Positions 36,887 through 49,800 of a stretch of 64,000 nt of DNA are shown in pieces; within the stretch, counting starts at the first letter, position 1, and every line of letters begins with the position of its first letter. A program made the position numbers and the translations under genes. The stretch comes from Arctopsyche grandis (lineage: Eukaryota; Arthropoda; Insecta; Trichoptera; Hydropsychidae), in assembly GCF_051622035.1 (NCBI RefSeq), contig NC_135356.1:6732579-6796578 (forward strand), read 5' to 3'. Below the pieces are notes generated by a model, which was given only the letters and a program-made list of their open reading frames with translations, was not told the DNA's origin and did not search any database.

Positions 36887-38546
36887 TGTGTTAAAGTAAT
36901 CTGTTGATGACCTAAAAATTTGTCTTGGGTTTTGGCGGAGTGTATTAATCAGTGTTGGTTGACACGATGCAATGGTTTTAAAGAAGTAGAAGCAAAAGGG
37001 AAGGGATGCAAAATTAAAATCTGTGCATAGCATTACTTTACTTTACATTCAAACATATAAAATGAAAAATAAAGAAAATTTAAATTTAACAGTAACATCC
37101 TTAAAATATTTGAAATTACATAGAAGGATGAATAATTTATTATCTTCGGTCTGATTATATATGTACATATTTCTGTGCCATTTTGATATGGTTTGAGCTT
37201 GTTTAGATAATGATCTCTTTCTATGTGTATCGTTTAATTGAATTTAAAATACAAAAAAACATTCGCCAACTATGTATGTATGTATGTATGCACATCAAAA
37301 CTTACATCACAAATGCATATATATATTATAATAATTTCGAGATTTCGACCGATCAAATGTAAACCACCGGTAAAGTGATGCTAAAGATAAACGTAGACTA
37401 CGGTTAATAAATAATTATACTTTTGAAACTACTTCGGTACGCACAAAATGACGATTCTTTCATGTTTTAAATATCGTTCGTTATTATATATAATAAAGTT
37501 AACGATGCGTGTCCGCTGCAGCGCTGCAGTCGAACGTGCGATGCTGACGCGTATAATTTACGATGCGGCGCATCGCGCGCTCGTGCTCACTAGCGCCACG
37601 GTGGATTTTTATACCATTTAATAATAAAGTTACCTATCTACGTATGTAATAATTACATCGCTGAATTTCGTTTTCAATTTACATTCACTAGTTTCATCCC
37701 CTGCACACAGATCTTTATACGTGGGCGTTTTCGTCAAAAGATAATTCAATTCCTGTGTATGTACATATGTATGTATGTATGTGTATGCCGGATCACTGGG
37801 AGTCCGATTAAATAAGTATTTTCCATTTGATTTTTTAATAAAATATCGATGAGACTAAATCTTGACATGACAGGGAATAAAAATTGCCATTCCAGGTCAA
37901 TATGTTCCAAATTAAAATATTTTGTCTCATAAATAAATTTATTAAATTGACTTCTCGTTAAAATTCATTACTATATTTTCCTTCTAATTATTACTCACTT
38001 ATGTATGGTAACAATATCACTCTCCACCTACATATAATAATTTTTTTTTAATTAAAATGTGAATAAATCTAGTTTGTTTTAAACTTTTTTTTTAAATGTA
38101 TTTCAAATATAACAAAAAAATAGCTTAAGCTCGTGTGCTTTATTTCAAAAATACATACATAGTTCAATAGATATTGAGTAATTTCAAAAATGGGATTCAT
38201 TTCAAAAATTAAGATGTAAAAAAATGTTTTTCGCCGCTTTAAATGGTGATTTCTTCCTCTACTCACTACTTGCTGAAAAATGGCTAGTTTGTAAATGAAG
38301 CAAATGAGCTAAAGCTTTGATATTTAATACTGGCCTTACTGTGCTAAAAAAATCCGCTAACCACTGTGCTGGACTCCAAGCATCCAAATAAAAATATGCG
38401 TTTTATGTTAAAATAATGCAAGTTTTGCAAGGCTAATGATGTTTTCAGCTATAAAAATCGTTTTACCGCGTTGAATAAGGCGGATATCATTCATAAACTG
38501 CCCGTTGAGGGCAGCGTACTGAATGCCCCATTTCTCTCGCATCTGT
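36479..38546. other. Intergenic/3' region, no gene; (TA)n and a GC-rich patch
   Basis: A (TA)n microsatellite at about 36807-36881. A GC-rich patch at 37505-37605 with a CTGCAGCGCTGCAG palindrome stands out from AT-rich surroundings. No coding frame is supported. Confidence 0.6.
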
Positions 38547-38880
38547 TAGGGCGAGATCACACAGCGAGGGATGCGGTATGCTGTACGTGGGATATTTTTT
38601 TTAGATAGCTTTAAACATACAAAAAAAAATATTTCGTATACGCGGTATCGTGCGATATATATGTACATACATGGGATCGTCTATTCATTGGAGCGGTCTC
38701 GTTTAAATTCTATAGAATTGTTTATACTAACCTGACATATACCAATTCGACCCTTCGGACGGGGCTGTATACCGCACGATACCGCGTATACGAAATATTT
38801 TTTTTGTATGTTTAAAAATATCTAAAAAAATTATCCCACGTACAGCATACCGCATCCCTCACTGTGTGATCGCGCCCTTA
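38547..38880. mobile_element. Palindromic MITE of about 334 bp
   Basis: Ends TAGGGCGAGATCACACAGCG and CTGTGTGATCGCGCCCTTA, arms of about 110 bp pairing closely (GGATGCGGTATGCTGTACGT). The flanking 8-mers do not match. Confidence 0.82.
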
Positions 38881-39863
38881 GTCACGTGTACAAGGGGATT
38901 TAGTATATGGCTTCAAATATACTGACCATGCATTCAGTATATTTGGAGAAATATAAGTCCTGGTCACTCGTTATCCACCATATATGTAAGTATTATCTAC
39001 GGCAAGTGTTAAAATCGTTTTAAATAAAGTGGAAAAAAGGATTATTCGCATTTTAATAAAAAAAAAAAAAAAAAAACTGTAGAGGGTTGAGTCATTGGGT
39101 AATGGTAAGGCTACCTAATACATATGTATTATCAATTTTGTATGCACAAATTTTAAAATTAGACTTTTTGTGAATAAGCTTCTAGGAAATTATTGGATTC
39201 CCGGTGGCCCGATCCGGCCTTATGTGTGTGTAAAACGAAAATTAGCGAGAACAGATGAGGTTTTTCGTACATGCGTTTTTGCTTATGAAAGTCTCTACGT
39301 TCATCCTTGCAGGATCGCGCGTTTCTTTTTTCCTTAAACTGCTGATTATTTCACTCGCATCGAATTTTTTACTGAAAAATCTTATCTACGGTCTATGCGC
39401 GAATTGAACAATATGATTGAGTGATAATTACGCAGTTTTTTATTCATTATTATTTATCACTTATTATAATATACGCATTGTATATGTATCTTGTACAGTT
39501 GAAACGTTTGGTTCTGTCCAGTGCAGATTTTACAAAATGATACTTTAAAATCCGCAGGCTCAATCAATGTTAAATAGAACTCGGGCTATTAGACAAAGCT
39601 GATTGTGATGTATGTATGTAGTAGTGACGTAATAACAAAAAAAATGTCAAATGTGCTTTAATTTTGATATTATATGAAATAGAACGAGCGCGTTTCTAAC
39701 CGCAAGCAATTAATTGGTCTATCTACCTCTGGGGACTGCAAATTTGAGGTCCTAAAAAATATCAAATTGGCAATATTTTAGGTAGAATTATTAAACTCAC
39801 ACTTTAGTATAGATAATATGTTATTTAAAACTCTGTTCTTCTCAACAAACTTAGTCTAAAAGG
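38881..39863. other. Intergenic, no gene recognised
   Basis: AT-rich with an A-run near 39060. Nothing else is supported. Confidence 0.6.
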
Positions 39864-40215
39864 CCTCTAACCAGTGGCGGCTCGTCCATATGGACTGCGG
39901 GGCTGCAGACCTCCCAGTACATTACAAAGGGATGCTATTTTTGTCATCCACATGTGCTGCGGGCTGCAGACCTCCCAGTATAGTAAAGCATACATGCTAT
40001 TTTTATCGTCCACATGGGCTGCGGGGCTGCAGACCTCCCAGTATAGTATATATACATGCTATTTTTATCGTCCACATGGGCTGCTGGGCTTCAGACCTCC
40101 CAATATGGATATATGCATGCTATTTTTGTTTGGTTAACGAGTTACTACAGTTTTTTCTCTGCAGCCTATGCATTCTCTGCACTATGAATTCTCACGAGCC
40201 GCTACTGCCTCAATC
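39864..40215. mobile_element. hAT-like MITE with internal tandem repeats
   Basis: Ends CAGTGGCGGCTCGT (39872) and ACGAGCCGCTACTG (to 40207), a classic hAT terminus. Imperfect 8-bp flanks CCTCTAAC/CCTCAATC. Inside, about four copies of a roughly 65-70-bp unit (GGGCTGCAGACCTCCCAGTA, ATGCTATTTTTATCGTCC) keep two frames open by chance. Confidence 0.85.
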
Positions 40216-40755
40216 GCTTAGGCAACGAACGCAATAATAGGCATACATGTATATAGAATTACCCCGTTAGTGACCGAAACAATTTCATATAAGAAATTAA
40301 GAATCTCAACTTGAACGAGTGATCGTTTGTATGTATGTAGTGTCAATTCGAAAGAACAGAACCAGCACTCATGCCAGGTTAGGTCGAAAAATGTTAAATA
40401 AAACCGTAAAAAACTCTTTTAGACGACGAGCGCGAGTGCCCACCTATCTTCTGTATATTGCATTTTCTACCATTATAAGTGACTTCGTATGTTTAAATGA
40501 ATGGTGATTGATTGAAGTGGAGGGTGTATGTATGTGTTCATCTTGCCTATACTCACACAACTGTTATGTGCTGTAATCTATCACAACCTGTAAGTGCTTT
40601 CTTATATCTAAGTAATCGAATAACTTTAAAATTCTGAAAACGTATGGAACTTTAGTTTAAAAAAAGTAAATAGAAGAGAAAAAAGTTAAAGTTAAATTGT
40701 TCAGTCACGACAAGTGAAAAATAAACACATGGCTTTTTGTAAATATAATATTAAC

Positions 40756-40841
<86 letters not shown>

Positions 40842-42296
40842 CAAAATATTAAATAAATGAAAATGAATTATATATTTAAATAAATAAATATATTCGTGTA
40901 AATTTAATAGATAATTATATTGTTACATTTAATATATTATTACTATTATTAGTCTAAATATTATTGATCGTCATAGTGACGGATGTTCCAATTTCGAAAG
41001 ATATTTTCAGTGCAGATAAAGAATTACCGTTCGATTGATGTGTGTATTAAAAGAGCCTAATAAAAATGTGTATAAAACATCATAATTTAAAATCGTTTCA
41101 TAACTTATTTTGCTTTATAGAAAAAAAAAATCAATTATTTTCTGCTATGAAAATTCAAAGAAAATCTTCTAATTAATGCATTTCAGTCCATTTTATTGGA
41201 TTATATAATACATATATTAATATGTCAACGTCAGGGCCTTTAATCTTAAACGTTATTCTAGAATTTGTATGCAAAATCATTTTTTTACATACCTCCTTTA
41301 CATTTCACATGGTTTTCGTGTAAGTGGTAATTTTTTATATCTCTTATCTATTATCCGATCGTTTTCATACTTTGCCATATTGCTCATTTCGGTCATCAAT
41401 ATACGTTAATGTATCGTCTGCCATTACGTTGGAGATAAAATATCGTATACAACGCGTATTTAATATCGACATTTTCGGGTTGGGTGACGTTTAGTTCGTC
41501 TAACCGGCTTTTGTCCCGTGTCTTCATTTAATTATAAGGCGGTGATGCGGTAATGTAAAAATAAATTCAAAACATTAATATATTGAATACAATGGCAATT
41601 AATTACACACTGAGTGATGCAATTAATAACTTCCTTTGAATGCATTTAGTAAATATTTTTCAATAGGTATGTGTGTATGTACAATTAGTTGATGGTTGGT
41701 TCCCATACACAAAAATACAACAAAAATAATAGTTATATTTTTTCTGATATATTGTTTGAAGTTAAAGGCCAGGGGCTTGTTGGCGGAATGTAACTAATTC
41801 ATACTGCTTTTGGAAATATTGTGCAATGTATTTATGTATAATATATTATATTTATAAACCCTCTGGCCTTTAACTTTGAATGTTATTACGTTGTTCTAAC
41901 TATCATATAGATAGAGCGATAACAATCGTGGGTTCACCGACACGCAGTTTTGTTTATGTATTATATTTACACGTTTAGCATATGTTACTCAATTATGTAT
42001 AAGCTTGTTGTTTTAATAAAAAAAATAATGACTTTTTTCACTTTGTTATGAATTCGACAATCTATTCTAAGTTTGTGTGATGGCTTCAATATACCTGTTT
42101 AAAACTTTTGTATATGTAAATAATTATTAAAAATAAATAAAAATGTATACATGCCCGTTGAATGCCGAATGTTAATGTGTTAGAATCGAGTGTGGAGAAG
42201 TGACATTATGTATGTATGTAGCTCCTTCAATTATTACTTTTTCTATCTGATTTATGCTACATATGCATATGTATATGAATATGTTAACATGAAATC

Positions 42297-42357
<61 letters not shown>

Positions 42358-43490
42358 CAAAAATATATATATATATTAAAAAAAAAAAAAATAGTGAAAA
42401 TAAAACACTAGGTAAAATTTAGCAATAAATTTCGTTTCAATGGTTAATAAAAAATTGTTTGTTACAAGATATCAGATATTTTAGACAAGTGAATTTGTAT
42501 ATGTACTCATCAGCATAACGTATCAATAATAATTATATATGTAAATTAAATTCAAAATAAATCATTAAACAATTACAAGTTATTGTGGTTTTGTCATTGT
42601 GTTTTCTTTTTTTTTTTTTTTCAGGAATGGGAAATCATTAAATTAAAAACACACACACATTAATTGCGACATATATTCTTCATTGTAATTTATTTAAAAT
42701 GTTAATGCCAGTATTATTAAAAAGATACATATTGTTCATAACAGATACATCAATTTTAAATACTTTGATATTGATATATTAAACATTCATCAATACTGAT
42801 TATTATATTTTGGTTGTATACATATATATTTTTTTTTTGCATTGCTACACAATATACTTAATAAGATGTAACAATCAATCATTTAAAACGAAGACTTTAC
42901 TTTTAAAATATAATAGGCAAATATAAAACTATTACTTTTATTTAGAATAAAACAATAATAATGATAAAAAAAATCAATACATATACTGTGTATGATGAAA
43001 ATTCATTAACTAAAAGATTTTTAAAGTGACAAATTTGTAAAACTTAGATGCGGTACAAAAAATGTTTTATTTTTTTTTAAATTTTTAAATGCTCAAAATG
43101 TGAAACGGTTCATAGAACCTATCACGTACAATTTCATCATAAAATATAAATGCTTTAACACAGACGCACCCAAACGCACGTTAGATAGCCGACGGACATA
43201 CAAAAGCACATCGTATACTTTGACATATGACTTTGGTTAAAGTACTCGACACGCTTGTTCCGTCACCATTGTCAATAGGACAATATTTTTCTTTGCACGA
43301 ATGTATACAAAAATTAACTTACTTATAAATCTAAACATGTATGTATCTATAGCAACATGGTCATGAATTTTTTCTTTCAGAATGATTACGGCTTTTTTCT
43401 TCTTCAATTATTTACCTATAAAACAACTATCGCATCATAATAATCTTTATGATGTGATATTTAGAAAACAGCTTACAATTTAACATTAAT

Positions 43491-43560
<70 letters not shown>

Positions 43561-43590
43561 ACATTCAAACACACACACACACATATATGC

Positions 43591-43628
<38 letters not shown>

Positions 43629-43764
43629 TTGCATGTATCATATAATGGCATGGCACGCATTACACAGCAACATCATAATAACACTTGGTAATTAATTGTC
43701 TTAATCAGTTTTTTTTTACGAAAACGGTTCAAGCATTCAATATTCACACGCTTTCGTTAAATTA
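40216..43764. other. Convergent intergenic region, no gene; several (TA)n tracts
   Basis: Very AT-rich. (TA)n tracts at about 40757-40840, 42300-42375, 43495-43548 and 43594-43625. It may hold long 3' UTRs of nwk (+) or trol (-), but no end is identifiable. Confidence 0.6.
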
Positions 43765-43807
43765 CTACTTATTTATAGTCTCCTCAGTCAGGTCGTTTGT
43801 TTCCAGG
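43765..43807 (-). CDS. trol: Candidate terminal trol exon with stop
   Basis: After acceptor TTATTTACAG the frame reads [13 protein letters not shown] then TAG. It starts with one base, which exactly completes the two bases left by the exon ending at 44892. Short, so support is splice phase and composition only. Confidence 0.5.
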
Positions 43808-46800
43808 CTGTAAATAAAATTTAAAAATCAATTAATTATAATATTATATACATTTATTATTTTAAAATAATAACAACAATAAAATGACCAGTGTGACCTG
43901 ACAGGTTGCCCCAAAGCGTCATACTGGTCTTAAGCGTCATGCCTCAAAGCGTCATACATATATGTATGTGCATATTATTAGATATCACAATCAATTGAGA
44001 CAAATGTTTGGGGATGGAAAGTTTAGTTACAACTACCGATAATATATTTTTTAAATATAGCAATATTAGTAAACGTTATTTTATTTCATTTATTTCCAAT
44101 CCCAAATTTGTGATTTGGCGGAATTCAGACATTTTCAGTTCCAAAAACACTATTTCTGTTTGACTTCATTTGCAAATTGCCATAAATTCTTTTAATTTGA
44201 TATGTCCAGAATCTTGGAAAAGCAGAATAAACGTATTACAGGCCACTACTATTTTTACTAAATATTGTTAAGCGCAAAACATTGTGTTTATTGTTTTGCA
44301 AAATTGACATTTTCAAATATAACGGCTCATATGATTTAATATAAAGAGAAAATTTGATTGTGATTTTTTTAATATAGAAATGTTTAACTATACAAGCATG
44401 AAATTTAAACATTGGAATTTTTTATCATTTCTATAAAGATTTTAATATTTTAGAAATGTAAAAGATCTGGTTCGAAACTTCTTAAAAAAAAATTATAAAA
44501 AAGCAAAACTCACAACATCAATAAAATACTTTTTCATAAATTGTATATAATAAACATACTCACATATTCTATCGACCATTTTTAAAGGTTTTTGAATTTG
44601 AAGATAAATAAAAAGATAAGTCATAACTAATAGTGGGATATAAAAACTAAACACTACATTCAGGGACAGACTGAAAATGTTGGACGCTGAACTAGGACGG
44701 GGATAGAAATGATGTGGATGAGGTATATAAACGGGGGGCGGAGACTCCACAGCGTCAAACTGTTCCCAAAACAAGGGAGAGCCCTGTGATTGACTGCTGC
44801 ATTCCCAACATTGAAAACGACATTTTGAATATACAATATAAATTGTTAGTTACATTATTCTACGTAGGGTTTGGCAAGTGACGTGACTTACTTTGAACAG
44901 GGGTTGGCATTGCGAGACGCGACGGCCGTCCTGCCGAGATGTATGGCTTCTAGATCCATGAACTCGATCTGGTGGATGCAGCCGGTCAATCCTACCAATC
45001 CGGAAGACGTCATGTGACTTGGAGTACCGCCTATGGAGAATAAAATTAATTAAAAATACACATATACATATATATATATATGTTGTAGAAATACGTAGAT
45101 ATGCTGCGTTTGTCACTGACCCAAGTATAAGTTGGAATCAGCATTGAGCAGTTGAGTGATGCCGGGTGATTTTCCATAGGTTTCAACGTCATCAACGTCA
45201 AGCATCACTTCGCTTCCGGTTCTTCTGACGATTACTGCGTGACGCTGGTTGTCCGATACCAAGACTTTGTCGTTGCGAATTGTGGCCACACCTTCTCCTA
45301 ACTCCCATTGGAATTCCACAAATCCTCCGTTTACTGAAAGGGAAATATTATTTCTATTATACATACATACATATACATATGTATACAATGTACTTCACAT
45401 GTGGGCTTTTTATTTCAAATTGTGCATTCTAAAATTTTAAATATTATATTACAAATGTAAAATATTAACCCTTTGAATTCTAAACAACCATATATCGTTG
45501 TTTATGAAAACGGGTAGTTTTCTAATTCCACTATTTTGTATCTTTAATCATATAAAATTTTAACGAAAACAACAGAAAATCTTTTTCTATTATAGAGGTC
45601 ACGAGCCGTCGTGCAATTAAATGCAACTAAAATGTTTACAATTATAAATTTTCACCGAAAGAGAGAGAGAGAGAGAGATGCAGAATACCCGCTTTAAGTG
45701 TATTACACCTACATCTCAAAACAAAATCACCCGCTGTACGAAAACACTAAGGTAAAACGCACATGCTGTCCTTTACACCCCATTTCAACCAAAAGCATTT
45801 CGCGCGTACAATGCTATTCTGTCTGCACGAAATGCTATTGGTCAAGAGGCGGCGTAAGAGACAGCATCTACATTTTTCCCAACTCTCTTCCTACAGCGGA
45901 CTAACTACAGGTATCCATATCTAGTGCACTCGCACACTCACATCTAAAAGCAAGAAAGACAGAAAGCGATAGCAAGCACCCGTTTCAAATAAAATGCACA
46001 ATTAAGTATGGCGCACTCGACTAATGAATAAATAAATTATTTTTTTTCAATTAAATTATAAATGTTAGCATTTCTCGCTAGGATTTTGAAGAACATCGTA
46101 GCAGCCAAATGGTAAAAGAATATCATTGTGGAATTGCATCTATCGAGAAGATAAGATGAACTTCAATTTGGGGTAAAAACATATTTTTAAATTTTGTATT
46201 TAAATTTTATGTATCACTTACTCTGTAACAAGATGAAATCTCCATCCTTGGCCTCCCTATTATTTTCGCTTTGAAGCAGTAGCACGCCATCCGGTTCGCT
46301 GGTGGTGAACGCAATGGCTATCACTTCAGTAGTGATATCGGTGTCGTGAGGCAACATAGACGCCGGAAGTTCCACGTATCCTTCTCCGGTGAACGAGCAA
46401 TCTTCGCCCAATTCAACACCTACGAAAAGCGGAAGTTAAACACGGAAACGAAGATTTTCCACTGACGGAAGCGAATCACTCACGATTTTGGCAGTTGAAA
46501 CCACCGGTGCCGAGGGGACAGTCGCACTTATAAATTCCGTTACGGAGCGGTCTGCAAGTTCCGTTTCTTTGGCATGGCTGGACATCGCACGGGGCGTATG
46601 AAGAGGTGTCAGTGGGTGAAGAATGGCTGCTGCGAGTCTCACAATACGTTCCTTCGAATCCGGAAGGACATTCGCAGTACTCGTCCGAGGGATCGTTGCA
46701 CCGTCCGCCGTTTTGACAAAGCAGACACACAGAATCCTCCTGCAAACGTTCAATGCATTGAAAAAATCCAGTCGAGAGACTGTTGATATTGAACTAGAAG

Positions 46801-49800
46801 CACGATTGCATACCTCAGACGGGGATTGAGTGGCTTCGGGGTTGATATCTCCTCTGTGACGGGTGTCGTAGTCGTCGGAGCACTCGCGTACGTTCGCCGA
46901 TTCGATGGGTGAGTTGATTATATCCAGCTTAGTGCCCAGCAATTCCACCTGAATGCAATACACGTGTTAATACATATATGTACACATACATGTTTGATTT
47001 GGCAATTAATTTATACGTACATCGGCAATGCAACCGTTAAATCCACTATCAACTTCTGTGCCCTTATTGATGGTGAGCCATTCGTCATTGTAGCCACCAA
47101 CGTATAGTGGTGTTTTGTAGAATATTGACTGGAAATATAAATAAAAAGTACGAAATTAACATTTTAACTCATTAATGCTAAACAACGATATATCGTTGTT
47201 TATGAAAACGGCGAGAATTGCTAACAACGATTGTTGTTGACGGCATAATGCTCGTATTTGAATACTTACTTGTGAGTCAGTGCATCTTTTGTATGAAAGA
47301 TTTTATATATGTATATATTTATATTAATTTATTATTATATATTTTTTTTAATTTCAACGCAAACTTTTTCTTTGCGCTCGGGTAGTTTTATAATTCCAAT
47401 ATTTTATATAATATAGAATATAGAATAATAACAAAAACAATAGAAAATCGTTTTCTATTATAGAGGTCACGAGCCGTCGTGCAATTAAATGCAACTAAAA
47501 TGCACACCAAATGTTTACAATACCAAAAACATAAACTGTCACCCTAGCGAATCTCACTCGCAAGCTTGCATTTACAACCACGAAAGAAGGAGAGAGAGAG
47601 CTACCAAACTTCTTGCTTCAAATGTATTGTATCAAATACAATGCACAATAATGTATGGCACGCTCGGCCAATGAAATATGTATGTTAGTAAATAATACAT
47701 GATTTTTTTCTTCAAAAAGATTATAGATGTTAGCATTTCTTGCTAGGATTTTGAAAAACATCGTAACAGCCAAAGGGTTAAAGTTGGCCTTTTTTGGAAA
47801 AAATAATTTTTTATGACATCAATAATTTGAGCTTCAGGCTTAAAACTTCCACATTTAAATTTAGATATTGTGACTAACATTTGACGATATTTTTAAAATG
47901 AGATGAAAAATAGTTATTATTTGAACTACATATGTAAATGAGAATTAAGATGGTCCAAGTAACGAAAAATCCGGAAAATTGAGACAAAAAATATTGTTTT
48001 TATGTGAACTATGTATGTATGTATATGAAAACGCACTCTTCAAATTTTTCATAATGTTCTGAGCTAATGTTAACAGTTTGCCCGAGGCCGTCTTCTATGG
48101 AAGCTTTGAGCGACAAGTCTGTAGCGTGGCTGTCTTCCATAGAATTTCTGAACTTTGCACGGGATTTTGAGCCTTATATGCGCCTATTTCAACTGTTTTA
48201 AGGTTCAAAATTGGTTGAATATATTACTGAGAGTTGAATGCCATCTATTCAATTTGCTTAAAATGAATATATACCAGTCAAAATTAGTTTTTTGTGGAAC
48301 CATACTGAAACTTCGTTTATGTGATGTCACGTCTGTTGAACAATGGCGACGATACGTCTCAATTGTATGAAGAATGATTATTTGACAATTAAGCCAAAAC
48401 CACGAGATATATTATGTATTTTATTGTTTAAAATAATACTTCATGTGTTAATTAACATATCTGGTTACTTGAGTAAATATTAAAATCTGTATTTAAGGTC
48501 GAAAACTCGATTGCCAAATGCGCAAAAAAGGTGCCGCGTACAGAGTTTGTTCACTATATTTATTGCCGCGGGCAAAGGGTTAATCTGTACATCTAAATCA
48601 AACTGCAATTAGATTTTAATAATCACCTTTCTGTTTTTAGAAACGTTGACGGCAACCGTATCCTGTCCTTCAATGGAGAGCTTACCGCGAGTCAAGAAAC
48701 GCGAGATGTTAACATTCACCCATTGGTTGGCAATCAGTGGTTTGTTGCTTCGGATGATAGTCGGAGCTGCAAAGCAAACAATTCAACACAATTACAATCC
48801 GCCTTCCATTGAAAACAACCCATGCTATTTCTATATACGCACTAGATCCAACGCTGAATCTGAACTCGAGATGACTGTCCTTGACGGCGAGTGACGTAAA
48901 ATCGCCGTGACCGTGTCTAGACTCGGCGCAGTACAAAATCAGACCGTCCTTCACGGGATAGCCTGGCTTTATTCTCATGCCCATCCTCAAGTGTTTTCCT
49001 GTTTTTGGCGGTGCATACGCCAAATAGGCACCTCCGCCGAATGCTGGATACTCGATTTCGAGTCTCGATTCACACCTACGAGAGAAGACATCATGATCAA
49101 ATGAGATCAACTGTCTCATATACAAATATAATATTGTAATGTGCTTTAGTATCCGACTATAAATATTACCTGTCGCCGACATAACCAATTGGACATATGC
49201 ATTTGAATCCGTCAGCTGTATCTGTGCATCGTCCCGGTCCACACAATCCAGGTCGGCAAGCGTCTCCTGTTTGACTACAGTCCAGTCCAGAGAATCCTTC
49301 AGGACATAAACAAGCATGGCCACGTTCGGTGAGGGCTTCCTGTGTTCATATAAATAAAATGTAGTAAAAAACAAGTCAATGGGCTTTGATTCTCTTTCAA
49401 GATTTCAAAGCTATATTATAGTTAGAATATATGCATGTCTTCGCATTAGTAAAAATCATCAATGTACCTAATATATAGATATAATAAGTTTTTTTTATAA
49501 TCATTGACTATTAAACAATTTCAATACACAAATATATATATGAATTCTGAATTTGTTTCCTATATTTAATATATTCGCTTTTCAGAGAAATTTACGTACT
49601 TGACAAACGGCATTGTTTTGGCACGGATTTGGAGTACAAGAATCGCACTCATGAACGTTGACTTTTTCAATTCCATCCTTCATGATCGACAAGTCATTGT
49701 CTTCTAGCACTAATCTGCCAATGCAACCTTCAAATCTGCAATAGAAAAATAGCACACGTAACAATAGCATACGCTTTAAATTCGATGCAATATTTACTTA

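Noticed and set aside
49170-49374. Long minus-strand frame through the EGF exon
   Set aside because: The frame lacks EGF cysteines; the shifted frame has two EGF modules and fits the flanking phases.
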